64,000 nucleotides of DNA from CALDTK01 sp965215115 (GTDB taxonomy: Bacteria; Bacteroidota; Bacteroidia; Chitinophagales; Saprospiraceae): the NCBI GenBank assembly GCA_965215115.1, contig OZ244050.1:2418001-2482000 (forward strand). The letters are read 5' to 3'. Positions 43,310-52,493 of this stretch are shown here, piece by piece (position 1 is the stretch's first letter; every line of letters begins with the position of its first letter). The position numbers were made by a program, and so were the translations under genes. Under the pieces are notes generated by a model that ran no database searches, had not been told where the DNA came from, and saw only the letters and a program-made list of their open reading frames with translations.

Positions 43310-44412
43310 GAGACGGTCTGTTTGGAGATGATGCGCTGCATGCGCTCGGCGGTGCGATCCCAGGAGGTGGCCTCGAGGATGCGGTCGTAGTCGCGCGGGC
43401 GCGGGTCGGCCAGGGCCTCGTCGACCGCGGCGACCATCGCCTCCGCGGAGTCCACGATGGCGACGACGTCGCTGTACTCCGCGACCACGTCGGCGATCGC
43501 CGTGGAGACGATCGGCCGGCCGGCGGCCATGTACTCGAGCGTTTTCGTGGGACTTATAAACCTCGTCGCGTCGTTGAGCGCAAACGGCATCATCGCCACG
43601 TCGAAGCCCTTTAGGTAATTGGGCAGTTGTCGGTAGTCGCGCATGCCGAGGTAGTGCAGGTTGGCGCCTTTCGGCAAAACCCGCTCGTCGATCTTCGCGA
43701 GCGGCCCGATCATCACGAACTGCACCTCCGGGCGCAGTGCCGCGGCCGCGGCGAGCAAGTCGAGGTCGATCCGCTCGTCGATGACGCCGAAGTAGCCGAC
43801 CACCGGCCTCGGGAGCTCGGCTAAATCTGCGGGGACCGCGATGTCGGTGAGGGCCTTCGCGAAGTGCGCCCGATCTACCGAACTCGGGAAGCAGTGGGCG
43901 TTGCCGTGCCGCCGGCGCTTGGCCTCGAACAGGGAGCGGCCGCCGGTAAAAACGACATCGGCGCGCGCGAGGAGCTCGGCTTCCTGCTGGATCAACGCCG
44001 GTGGCGCGCCCCTGAAGAGACTGAGTTCGTCCATGCAGTCGTACACGACGACCTCCGGATCAATACCTTCGAGTAGGCCCACGAAGGACGGGGAGTAAAA
44101 CCACGCGACATCCACCGCACCGCCCGGTAGAAAGTCGCCGAGGACCTCCGCGATCTGGTCGACGTGATCGACGTTCGGCTGGAGGATGTCGAGTTTTGCG
44201 GAAACGCGTCTGAGCGGACTGTACGACATGTCGTGCCGGCGCCAGGGCTCCTCGACGACGAGGACGCGGCGCTCGCGCGCGAGGCGACTGATGATGTGTT
44301 GGGGCCGCTGGTAGACGAAGTCCCACCGCAGGTGACAAAAGACGACGAGGTCGTAAGGGCGGCGGGTCGGACGCTCAACGCTGAGCGTCGGGGGAGTCGG
44401 GTTTAGGTTCAA
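43306..44412 (-). CDS. Family 1/4 glycosyltransferase (TuaH-like)
   Basis: A 368-residue GT-B glycosyltransferase: DLVVFCHLRWDFVYQRPQHI at the N-terminus, VVYDCMDELSLF, PRPVVGYFGVIDERIDLDLL and the C-terminal nucleotide-sugar site ISPTKTLEYMAAGRPIVST. This combination is typical of TuaH-like transferases found beside glf. It overlaps glf by four bases (ATGA). The operon transferase-mutase-glycosidase suggests galactofuranose-containing polysaccharide assembly. Hairpins at 43666 and 44193. Confidence 0.82.
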   Translation of the reverse strand: MNLNPTPPTLSVERPTRRPYDLVVFCHLRWDFVYQRPQHIISRLARERRVLVVEEPWRRHDMSYSPLRRVSAKLDILQPNVDHVDQIAEVLGDFLPGGAVDVAWFYSPSFVGLLEGIDPEVVVYDCMDELSLFRGAPPALIQQEAELLARADVVFTGGRSLFEAKRRRHGNAHCFPSSVDRAHFAKALTDIAVPADLAELPRPVVGYFGVIDERIDLDLLAAAAALRPEVQFVMIGPLAKIDERVLPKGANLHYLGMRDYRQLPNYLKGFDVAMMPFALNDATRFISPTKTLEYMAAGRPIVSTAIADVVAEYSDVVAIVDSAEAMVAAVDEALADPRPRDYDRILEATSWDRTAERMQRIISKQTVS

Positions 44413-44599
44413 GATGGGTTCGGTGTAGTAGTTCCAACATGTGTTCTACATGAGTTGGGCTAGTTCGTAACTTGAATTTTTCGGGAAGGTTGACGGCATT
44501 GAAAATTTTTGTGTCTGATCTGCGGATCATAAATTTTTCATGTGTGTACGCGCCTCACCCCCGGGCGCCCGATCGCCCCGGTGGCCCTAGCTTCCGGCC

Positions 44600-45961
44600 G
44601 TGAACTCCCGACAGCTCCCCTACGCGACGTACGACCCGAGCCGCTGTCTAAACTGCGGGTCGGACCTCGCGGCCGGCATGGCGTACTGTCCTACCTGCGG
44701 GCAGCGCAACCGCGAGCACCGCAAGCCGCTGGTGCAGTGGATCGGCGAGGGACTGAGCACCTTCCTCCACCTCGAAGGCAAGACCGTCACGACGCTGCGG
44801 GACCTGCCCGTGCCCGGGCGCATGGTGCGCAACTACCTGGACGGCAAGCGCGACCGCTACATCCACCCGTTGCGGCTGCTGCTGCTGAGTAGCCTGCTGT
44901 GCTTTGCGGTGGTACGCTTCACGGACGGCGGCGAGGATGGCGCGGTGGAGGTCGATACGGAGGCGCGCAGGGCGGCGGCTGCGCGGGCGGAGTTCGACGA
45001 GGCCCTCGCGGACGTGCTCTCGGGCGAGGAAGCGGCGCTCGACTTCGACGCGGGGGACTACGATTCGGCGAGGGTCGGCCGGCTGCTCGACAGCGCGCGA
45101 CGGGCGGTGACGCTGGGTCCGGACGGCGACGGCGCCGGGGCAATGCCGGGGGTGGTCGCGGCGCTCGACAGTGCGGGGGCGCAGCTGCGGCGCCTGAGTC
45201 TGCGGCGCCGGAGGTACAACGTGTTCGGACTTCGCGAAGACGAGACGATGACAGCGCCGATGCGGTCGATAGATCGACTCCGGATGGGGTACGCGACCCA
45301 CGACCGGGTGGAGGCCCTGACGGCTTTCGCCAAAACACGCTACGCCGGGTCCGACAGTCTCGCGCGCGCGCTCCTCGACAGCGTCGCGGCGGCCTTCCCG
45401 GAGCCGGACGGCACCAACCTACCCGATACCTTCCTCTACGGGGAGCCGACCGGGCTCGACAACCGGCAGTACGCCTCGCTCACGCCCGGGCAGCTCGTAC
45501 ACGCCTCGAGCCTAAAGTCCGGGATGAACCGGCTCGCCCTGGCGAAGATTGCGCAGATCAACCAGGAAGGCCAGCAGAGCATCCAGGAGGCCCTGATGGC
45601 GAACGTCACGTGGATGGTGCTGCTGTTCACGCCGATGCTGGCGTTCGGGTACTGGCTGCTGTGGTGGCGCCGGATGCCGTACTACAGCCAGCACCTCGGC
45701 CTCGTGGCCATCACGCTATCGGTGGCGCTGCTGCTCGGGGCGGTGGCGCTCCTCGCGAAGGCAGCCGGCCTCCCGGAGGGAGTGGCGTACAAGGTCCCGT
45801 TGGTCGCCTTCGTGGGGTACGTCTTCGTCACCGAGATGCGCGTCTTCGAGGTGGCGTGGTGGAAGGTGTTGCTGAAGAGCCTCGCGACCTTCCTGCTCGG
45901 CTCGGTCGCCCTCGTGCTAGCGTTGGCGCTGTGGATCGCGCTGACCTTGTTGTTGGCGTGA
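44600..45961 (+). CDS. DUF3667 membrane protein
   Basis: A 453-residue protein with an N-terminal zinc-ribbon (CLNCGSDLAAGMAYCPTCGQ), the DUF3667 signature, then LRDLPVPGRMVRNYLDGKRD, a first hydrophobic helix, a large polar region and four to five C-terminal membrane helices. Function unknown; widespread in Bacteroidota. GTG 44600 is the start, four bases after a TAGCTTCC box. A hairpin copy at 45322 encodes AFAKT in the polar loop. Confidence 0.8.
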   Translation: MNSRQLPYATYDPSRCLNCGSDLAAGMAYCPTCGQRNREHRKPLVQWIGEGLSTFLHLEGKTVTTLRDLPVPGRMVRNYLDGKRDRYIHPLRLLLLSSLLCFAVVRFTDGGEDGAVEVDTEARRAAAARAEFDEALADVLSGEEAALDFDAGDYDSARVGRLLDSARRAVTLGPDGDGAGAMPGVVAALDSAGAQLRRLSLRRRRYNVFGLREDETMTAPMRSIDRLRMGYATHDRVEALTAFAKTRYAGSDSLARALLDSVAAAFPEPDGTNLPDTFLYGEPTGLDNRQYASLTPGQLVHASSLKSGMNRLALAKIAQINQEGQQSIQEALMANVTWMVLLFTPMLAFGYWLLWWRRMPYYSQHLGLVAITLSVALLLGAVALLAKAAGLPEGVAYKVPLVAFVGYVFVTEMRVFEVAWWKVLLKSLATFLLGSVALVLALALWIALTLLLA

Positions 45962-46093
45962 GGGGTCGCCCGGGCCGGTCGGACCACCGTGAGCGAGGTC
46001 CGCCTGCCCGCCGAGGCTTCACGGAGGGGGCGGCAGCGGGCGGGATGGGCGTCCTTCACTTAATTGGGCCACCTCACCTACCTGCCAGACCAC

Positions 46094-47605
46094 CTACCTG
46101 CCCACCCACATCACGAGCGGGAGGCCCTGTTGCACCCAGCCCGCGAGACGACCGTTGTCGGGCACCGGCTCCATGGCGAGCGTCGTGGCCACGAGGTCCG
46201 GGCGACCATCCCCGTTCACGTCACCCGCGGCGAGACGGATGAAGCGCCCGCGGTCGGAGCCCGGGAGCGGTCGGAGGGGCCAGGCCGCGGAGCCGTCGTT
46301 TTCGAACAACACCGCCGAGTAGGGCTCCGGCTGGCGGTAGTCGGGGAAGAACGAAATCGCGGCCAGGTCAACGTCGCCGTCGCCGTCGAAGTCACCGAGC
46401 TCCGCGTCGTAGGCGCCGGGGAGTGGCCAGAACCGTGCCTCGGCGTAGGTGCCGTCGGCCGCTCCCCGGAAGACACGCACGCCGTGGTACGGTTTGGGGT
46501 CCGAGATGTAGTCGGCCCCGTCGCCGCAGGTGTACAGCAGGTCCTGGATGCCGTCGGCGTCGAAATCGACTAGCTTCAGGGAACTCGACCCCCAGCTGGG
46601 CGGGAACCGCAACACCGACTCAGCCGCCACCCCGCCGCTCGCCCCGACGGTGTAGCGGATCACCTCCTCCTTGCCCTGCGCGTAAAGCACTAAGAAACTT
46701 CGACCGGGACCGGGGAGGGCCAACACCTGGGTCGCGCCGGTCTGGGAGGACAAATCGCTGCGGGTGTAGCGACCGTCGGACTGGCGATCCCAACGGCTGA
46801 GTCCGCCGGTCCACTTCCCGAACTCGGTGACGACGAGCTCCTCCTCCGGATCGTCGTCGAGGTCGAGCGCGATCAGACTCGTCGGGCGTCGCAGTCCCGT
46901 CCCGACGGTCCGCGGGCGACCATCGGCGAACTCGACGATGGTGCCGAGGCCGGCGTCGGTCGGCGAGAAGGACCCGATCACGGTCGCGAACGCACCCGCC
47001 CTGCCGTAGGAGATATCGGTGAGCCCGCTGCCGACCGCGACCTGTTGTTTTGGCGAAAGCCCACCGTCGAGCGAGAACAACATACCCTTGTTGATGTCGG
47101 CCATCACGACGCCACCCTCGCGTGGGACGGCCACGTAGGTGCCGCTCGGGGGGGAGAGGAAGAAGTCCGGATACTGCGCGGCGAGGGTCGCGGTCGGCCC
47201 GCGGGGGTAGTCGGGCATGAGGAGGGAGTCGGGGGCCTGCGCCAAAACCCATTCCTGTACGGCGAGCCAGTCCTCCTGGCTAACGGTGGGGCCGGCGGGG
47301 TAGACCTGCGCGGCCTCGAGGCGGGAGCGGGCCTGTGGATCGGCGGAGAGGAGCTCCTCGCGCTGCGTGGGGGAGGCGTAGTGGCCGAGGAACTGCCCCA
47401 TGCGCGGGAGCACGACCTCGGCCCAGACGGCGCGCGGGAGGTCGGCGGGGGAGGGCAGGGCGTGACAGTTGCCGCAGACGGCCTGGAAGCGCTCGACCGC
47501 CGTCGGGGGCGCCCCACCGTCGGCCCCGGCCTCGACCCCCTGTCTGCAGGTCCATACGCTGAGCATCACCGCGACCGAGGGCAAGAGTTGGAGCAGCTTC
47601 CGCAC
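46094..47605 (-). CDS. Secreted FG-GAP repeat protein with a heme c motif
   Basis: A 503-residue exported protein. After a signal sequence (LLQLLPSVAVMLSVWTCRQG) it has a single CGNCH, the CxxCH heme-attachment motif, inside a ~100-residue cytochrome-like domain. A beta-propeller follows with calcium-binding FG-GAP/VCBS repeats (LVDFDADGIQDLLY, ELGDFDGDGDVDLAAISFFP, AAGDVNGDGRPDLVATTL). The combination suggests an extracytoplasmic electron-transfer or sensing role; unproven. Hairpins at 47047 and 47234. Confidence 0.75.
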   Translation of the reverse strand: MRKLLQLLPSVAVMLSVWTCRQGVEAGADGGAPPTAVERFQAVCGNCHALPSPADLPRAVWAEVVLPRMGQFLGHYASPTQREELLSADPQARSRLEAAQVYPAGPTVSQEDWLAVQEWVLAQAPDSLLMPDYPRGPTATLAAQYPDFFLSPPSGTYVAVPREGGVVMADINKGMLFSLDGGLSPKQQVAVGSGLTDISYGRAGAFATVIGSFSPTDAGLGTIVEFADGRPRTVGTGLRRPTSLIALDLDDDPEEELVVTEFGKWTGGLSRWDRQSDGRYTRSDLSSQTGATQVLALPGPGRSFLVLYAQGKEEVIRYTVGASGGVAAESVLRFPPSWGSSSLKLVDFDADGIQDLLYTCGDGADYISDPKPYHGVRVFRGAADGTYAEARFWPLPGAYDAELGDFDGDGDVDLAAISFFPDYRQPEPYSAVLFENDGSAAWPLRPLPGSDRGRFIRLAAGDVNGDGRPDLVATTLAMEPVPDNGRLAGWVQQGLPLVMWVGR

Positions 47606-47688
47606 CGCGGCAAGGTGCGGGCGGGCGGCATTACCGGAAGGTTAACTTTGCGACCAGCCCCGCCGCCCCGCCCTACCTTCGCGCCCCC

Positions 47689-48486
47689 ATGGCCGACGGC
47701 ACCTCCCTCAACAAGTACATCGCCGCGAGCGGCCACTGCTCCAGGCGCCAGGCCGACGAACTGATCAAGGCCGGGCGCGTGACCGTCAACGGCGCCGTGG
47801 CCACACTCGGCAACCGCGCTAATAAAAAGGATACGGTCGCCATCGACGGCGTGCCCGTGGGCCGCAAGCCGAACGCCGTCTGGCTCGCGTACCACAAACC
47901 CGTCGGCATCACGTGCACCACCGACGAGCGCGACCCCGACAACATCATCCGGGCCGTCGGCTTCCCGGGGCGCGTCTTCCCGGTGGGGCGGCTCGACAAG
48001 AACTCCGAGGGCCTCATCTGGCTCACCAACGACGGCGACGAGGTCAACAAGATCCTCCGCGCCGCCAACGAGCACGAGAAGGAGTACGTCGTGACGGTGG
48101 ACAAGGCCGTGAGCCTGAGCTTCATGCGTCGCCTGGCCGAGGGCGTGTACCTGCCGGAGCTCAAGGTCAAGACCAAGCCGTGCTACGTGGAGCAGGTCGG
48201 CGAGAAGACCTTCCGCATCATCATCGTGCAGGGGCTCAACCGGCAGATCCGACGGATGTGCGAGGCGCTCGATCACCGCGTGCGGCGGCTGCGGCGCACG
48301 CGGGTGATGTTCATGCCGCTCGGGGACCTGGCCTACGGCGTGGCGCGGGACTTCACGAGCGAGGAAGTTCGGGCCCTGAAGGTGGCACTCAAGCATAGCA
48401 GTGGGGCGCCGGCGAGCAAGGGGGGGAGCAGTGGGAAACCGGGACGCAGCGCGCGCAGCGAACGCTCCCGGGTGGGGCGTGACTAG
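47689..48486 (+). CDS. rluF: 23S rRNA pseudouridine synthase RluF
   Basis: A 265-residue RsuA-family pseudouridine synthase: an N-terminal S4 domain (LNKYIAASGHCSRRQADELI), the catalytic GRLDKNSEGLIWLTNDGD with Asp, KILRAANEHEKEYVVTVDK and VQGLNRQIRRMCEALDHRVR. These fit RluF, which modifies U2604 of 23S rRNA in E. coli. A basic Ser/Gly-rich tail (residues ~235-265) is probably disordered. A TACCTTCG box lies 7 bases before ATG 47689. Confidence 0.9.
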   Translation: MADGTSLNKYIAASGHCSRRQADELIKAGRVTVNGAVATLGNRANKKDTVAIDGVPVGRKPNAVWLAYHKPVGITCTTDERDPDNIIRAVGFPGRVFPVGRLDKNSEGLIWLTNDGDEVNKILRAANEHEKEYVVTVDKAVSLSFMRRLAEGVYLPELKVKTKPCYVEQVGEKTFRIIIVQGLNRQIRRMCEALDHRVRRLRRTRVMFMPLGDLAYGVARDFTSEEVRALKVALKHSSGAPASKGGSSGKPGRSARSERSRVGRD

Positions 48487-48737
48487 ATGGGGGAGGGCCT
48501 GTCCAGACCCACCGCCCGTACATCTTCCCCGACGGTCGGTACGCCAGGACCGCGGAGGTGTCGATCGCCGTCGAGACCTTACTCCCGCCCGGCGAGGGAG
48601 CCCCCTGGGCCTACTGCGCCGAAGACGAATATCCCCGCAGCACCCGACCGGTGATCCTGATGGCGCTGGCGCCGCCGGTACTGACCGGGAATGAACTGGC
48701 GTGGGTGCGATGGCGAGTGAGGCGGTGGGGAGTCGAG

Positions 48738-49748
48738 CTATCGCAACCCAGTTAGCCAGGACACGAGCCCCGGGAAATACGATTCCTGGCTGTCGTACTG
48801 CACGAGGTGCCCGCCGCCGGGATTGAGGAGGTAGCTACCGTTCGGGAGGCGCTCCGACATCATCTTGAGGTAGGCCGGGTCCATGGTGTCCTCCTCGCCG
48901 GCGATGACGAGGGTCGGGGTTCGGATCTCGGGCAGGCGCGCGGTAATGTCCCAGCCCTGCAGCGTCGCGTCGCCCTTGATCCCGAACTCGCTCGGGCCCT
49001 GCATATGTACGTAGACCTCGGGATTGAGGTGCTCGAAGGCGGCCGTCACGCTGGCGGGCCACTCGGCCTGCGGCATGTTGAGCACGTGGCGCGGGTAGTA
49101 GTGCTCCATGAGCAAGCCCATGTAGCGTGGGTTGCTGTAGTCCTCGGCCGCCTCGATGACCGCGAGGGAGTCGCGCACGGCCGGTGGCAGTTTTGGCGCA
49201 AGCCGATCGGCCACGTACGCATTGTAGGCCGGGACGCTCGACATCATGTTCGACACCACGAGGCCCTTCAGCGCGCCGGGGTGCGCGAGCGCGTATTCCA
49301 TCGCGAGTATCCCGCCCCAACTCTGGCCGAGGAGGATGAAGTTGGTCGAGTCCAGCCCGAGGACCCGGCGCACCTGGTCCACCTCGTCCACGAAGCGCGG
49401 GATGTTCCACAGGCTCGTGTCGCTCGGCTGGTCGGAGTGGTGACTCCCGAGCTGATCGTAGTAATAGACCTCGATGCCCTCGGCCGGGAGGCGCTCGCCG
49501 AGGGGCGCCCACGTCTCGTAGGTAAGCCCCGGCCCGCCGTGGAGCAGCAGGACCTTCAGCTCGTCACTCCGTCCGAGCTGCCGCGTGTACACCTCGAAGT
49601 CGCCCTTCGGCGTCGTGATCGGGATCATGCGTACGCCGGCGGCGTCGGCGGGGATGGCCGTAACGTCCGTCGGCGGGGCCTTGTCGGAACCGCAGGCGAG
49701 GAGGGTACTTACGGCGGCAAGGAAGAGGAGGTATCGGTCGGGACGCAT
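48738..49748 (-). CDS. Proline iminopeptidase-family lipoprotein (S33)
   Basis: A 336-residue alpha/beta hydrolase with lipoprotein signal (LLFLAAVSTLLACGSDK). LLLHGGPGLTYETWAPLGER is the HGGPG motif of prolyl iminopeptidases; GQSWGGILAMEYAL holds the nucleophile Ser; EEDTMDPAYLK and GGGHLVQYD supply Asp and His. Such enzymes release N-terminal proline from peptides; here it would act in the periplasm or at the outer membrane. A TACCTTTC box lies four bases before ATG 49748. Hairpin at 49190. Confidence 0.85.
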   Translation of the reverse strand: MRPDRYLLFLAAVSTLLACGSDKAPPTDVTAIPADAAGVRMIPITTPKGDFEVYTRQLGRSDELKVLLLHGGPGLTYETWAPLGERLPAEGIEVYYYDQLGSHHSDQPSDTSLWNIPRFVDEVDQVRRVLGLDSTNFILLGQSWGGILAMEYALAHPGALKGLVVSNMMSSVPAYNAYVADRLAPKLPPAVRDSLAVIEAAEDYSNPRYMGLLMEHYYPRHVLNMPQAEWPASVTAAFEHLNPEVYVHMQGPSEFGIKGDATLQGWDITARLPEIRTPTLVIAGEEDTMDPAYLKMMSERLPNGSYLLNPGGGHLVQYDSQESYFPGLVSWLTGLR

Positions 49749-49824
49749 CGGCGAAAGGTAGCGCAGCGGGCGACCGCGCTTCGTCACTCAGCGAGCCGTG
49801 GGTCCGCGTCCGGCGGACCCCCGG

Positions 49825-50523
49825 TCACTTCAGCACTTCCTCGACCACTGGCACCAGTTGCCGCACCCACTGCCCGTACATCTTCCCCGACGGATGTAGC
49901 CCGTCACCGGCCACCAAACTCCCGTCCGTGCGCGCCGCCTTGCTACCCGGCGTGATGTCCACCACCGGCAGACCGCGTCGGGCGCTCTCCTCCGTGATGA
50001 CGGCGTCGAACTCGTCCAGCGCCACCCGGATCGCCATCGTGTCGGTGCCCACGGCGAAGGGCGTCGCCGAGTAGTCCGGGATCGTCACCACGACGATGTC
50101 GTCCTTGCCGCCCTTCGCCAAGGCCTCGGCCCTGTCGAGCAGGGTCACGAAGTTTTGGCGAAAGCCCTCCGCCGGGCGACCTTGGTACTGGTCGTTGACG
50201 CCGATGAGGATGGTCACGAGGTCGGCCCTCGGACCGACGTTGTCGGCCCGGATGTTGGACAGCAGCACGTCGCTGCGCCAGCCGGTCTGCGCGATGACGG
50301 TCGGGGCGGCGAAATTGTAGCCCGCGCCCTGGAGCGCGGCCGTGAGTTGGAAGGGGAAGCTCTCGGCCCGGGGCACGGACTCGCCGATGGTGTAGCTGTC
50401 GCCGAGGGCGAGGTAGTGGAGTTGGTCGGGCGTCGGCGCCGCGGGCGGGGACGCGGGATCGTCGCCGTTCTTACAGCCGGTGACCAGGAGGAGCGCCGTC
50501 GCGGCGGAGAGCAACAATTTCAT
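49825..50523 (-). CDS. SGNH-hydrolase lipoprotein
   Basis: A 232-residue protein with a lipoprotein signal (LLSAATALLLVTGCKNGDD). Block I LALGDSYTIGESV carries the nucleophile Ser, block III ILIGVNDQYQGR the Gly/Asn oxyanion residues, and block V DGLHPSGKMY the Asp-His pair. It is a GDSL/SGNH esterase of unknown substrate. ATG 50523 gives the signal peptide; the upstream extension does not. The hairpin at 50152 encodes FRQN in a loop. Confidence 0.85.
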   Translation of the reverse strand: MKLLLSAATALLLVTGCKNGDDPASPPAAPTPDQLHYLALGDSYTIGESVPRAESFPFQLTAALQGAGYNFAAPTVIAQTGWRSDVLLSNIRADNVGPRADLVTILIGVNDQYQGRPAEGFRQNFVTLLDRAEALAKGGKDDIVVVTIPDYSATPFAVGTDTMAIRVALDEFDAVITEESARRGLPVVDITPGSKAARTDGSLVAGDGLHPSGKMYGQWVRQLVPVVEEVLK

Positions 50524-50607
50524 GTGTGCGAAGTAAACGTAAGTTTCTGCGCAAGCGGATGCAGCGTTCGGCACGGTAGTTTGCGTCTGGTCCCCAAAGC
50601 TCCCCCG

Positions 50608-51918
50608 ATGAGTCTACGCCCCTTCCCCGAGCTCCTTACCTACTTGCTGCTCGCGGGTCTCTTCGTGGCCTGCGAGAAGGAGGGCACCGAGATCACGCAG
50701 TACTTCACCGTCAACGTCCCGATCTACGCCCTGCGCAAAGACGTGCAGGACTCCATCGGGTCCCTGCCCCCGCGGGCGATGTGTACGCCCGGCAACATCT
50801 ACGCCCGCGGCACCCTGCTGTTCGTCAACGAGGGCGGCCGCGGCTGGCACGTCATCGACAACGGCGACGCGCGCCGGCCGCGGCCCCTGGCGTACTGGCA
50901 GATCCCGGGTTCGCGCCAGTTGGCCTTCGTGGACGGCAAGGTCGTGACCGATAACTACGGGGACCTGGTGGCGCTAGAAGTCAGCGCGGACCTCGACCTC
51001 AAGGTCCACAGCACGGCCGCCAACCTCCTCGCGGGGCACTCGCGAGCGTCCGCGCAGGACCCGGCCGCGTACGCCAACCTAATCACCGGCTACCGCCTCG
51101 AGACCCACCAGTACACCTACCGCCCGGACGACCAGGTGTGGGACGCGGACGACCTTTCTTCAGGCATTAGATCCTTGTCTTCGGGCTTTGCCGACCGCCT
51201 AAACGCCTCCAGCGGCGGTGTCGAGGCCCAGGGCTCGCTGTCGCGCTTCGCGAGCTACCGCAGCTACATCTACTCGGTCGAGGACAACTCTACCGGCGTT
51301 TACCGCCTGACCGACTCCATCCGCGCCATCACCGTCGCCGACGGTTCTTTCGAGCGCCCCGTCCGGCTCCGCGGCGGCGAGACCGCCCTCGTCGACGGCG
51401 ACCAGCTATTTATCGGGACGCCGCTCGGCATGCACATCTACTCGCTCGACGACCCGGCCCTCCCGGTCTACGCCTCCACCTTCCAGCACACCTTCGGCTG
51501 CGATCCGGTGGCCGTGAGCGGCGACCGTGCCGTGGTCACCGTCCGCGACGGCGCCGAGTGCCGCTCGAGCCGCCCGGTCAACGCCCTTTACGTCGTCGAC
51601 ATCACCAACCCGCAGAGCCCCGTAGAGCTGTCCCGCACCAACCTCACGCACCCGCACGGCGTCGCCATCCACGGCGATCGGCTCTACGTTTCGGAGGGCG
51701 AGCACGGCCTGAAAGTCTTCGGCTTCAGCGGCGTCCGCGATCGTCCGGGCCGGCTGCTGGCCGAGAGCAAGGTCCCGAGCGTGGACATGATGGTGCTGCC
51801 GTACGACAGCGGCACGAAGCTGCTGTCCATCTCCCGCCTGGGCATCGCGCAGTACGCCACCTCGGCCGCCGCGCCCCTCGCGCTCGAAAGTACGCTGGCC
51901 ACCGTCGGCTGTCCGTGA
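50608..51918 (+). CDS. LVIVD-repeat lipoprotein
   Basis: A 436-residue protein with signal and lipobox (LLTYLLLAGLFVACEKE), then a beta-propeller of LVIVD-type blades (LFVNEGGRGWHVIDNGDARR, LFIGTPLGMHIYSLDDPA, LYVVDITNPQSPVELSRT, LYVSEGEHGLKVFGFS). These are common surface lipoproteins of Bacteroidota without known activity. The frame is open upstream to 50155, but the ATG at 50608 with the signal peptide is the credible start. Confidence 0.8.
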   Translation: MSLRPFPELLTYLLLAGLFVACEKEGTEITQYFTVNVPIYALRKDVQDSIGSLPPRAMCTPGNIYARGTLLFVNEGGRGWHVIDNGDARRPRPLAYWQIPGSRQLAFVDGKVVTDNYGDLVALEVSADLDLKVHSTAANLLAGHSRASAQDPAAYANLITGYRLETHQYTYRPDDQVWDADDLSSGIRSLSSGFADRLNASSGGVEAQGSLSRFASYRSYIYSVEDNSTGVYRLTDSIRAITVADGSFERPVRLRGGETALVDGDQLFIGTPLGMHIYSLDDPALPVYASTFQHTFGCDPVAVSGDRAVVTVRDGAECRSSRPVNALYVVDITNPQSPVELSRTNLTHPHGVAIHGDRLYVSEGEHGLKVFGFSGVRDRPGRLLAESKVPSVDMMVLPYDSGTKLLSISRLGIAQYATSAAAPLALESTLATVGCP

Positions 51919-51932
51919 GTCACGCCTATCCT

Positions 51933-52493
51933 ATGGGTCCGAAGTTTGTGCACCGACTATTGATCGCAGGCCTGTGTGCCTCAATCGCCGTCGAGGCCGT
52001 CGCGCAGGAAGCTCCCATCAGGCCCTACGCGGACCTATCGGCGGGTATCGTCGACTGGGGACGGGACAGTCCCTGCGGGTGTACCTCGTTCAGTGCCGCG
52101 GTGGCGGCGGGCGTACGGCTCCCGGGTCACCTCCGCCTCGGGGCCCGTCTCGAAAGCGTGGAGGCGCGCCGGGGCAACCTGTACCTCGGGCCCGAACTCA
52201 GCTACGGGTTCCTCCCCCACGAGCGTCTGCGCGTGTCGGGGGCGTGGGCCGGGGCCCTACGCCGCCGCAAGTCCCTCGACGGCGACGCTCGCGCCGAGTA
52301 CAGCGGGTACGTCGTGGCCCTCGACCTGCGCTACCACCCGTGGGCCAAACGCAACGGTTGGCGTGGGCTGTGGCTCTCGGGCGGGTATCGGTACCTCTCG
52401 CAGGAGGACCGCTTCTACTTCGACGATCGACTGGCGCAACGGGAGCGCGACATCCACATCGGTTGGCGGATTGGCGTGGGCTACCACTTGTAG
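51933..52493 (+). CDS. Small outer-membrane beta-barrel-like protein
   Basis: A 186-residue protein with signal peptide (LLIAGLCASIAVEAVAQ) and repeated amphipathic strands (VRLPGHLRLGARLESVEARR, GLWLSGGYRYLSQEDRFYF) ending IHIGWRIGVGYHL. It starts 14 bp after the LVIVD gene and probably forms an operon with it. Its 3' end overlaps the convergent gene by 13 bp. Confidence 0.65.
   Translation: MGPKFVHRLLIAGLCASIAVEAVAQEAPIRPYADLSAGIVDWGRDSPCGCTSFSAAVAAGVRLPGHLRLGARLESVEARRGNLYLGPELSYGFLPHERLRVSGAWAGALRRRKSLDGDARAEYSGYVVALDLRYHPWAKRNGWRGLWLSGGYRYLSQEDRFYFDDRLAQRERDIHIGWRIGVGYHL

Noticed and set aside
50155..50607. N-terminal extension of the LVIVD lipoprotein
   Set aside because: The extension is antisense to the SGNH hydrolase, and the internal ATG gives a proper lipoprotein signal.
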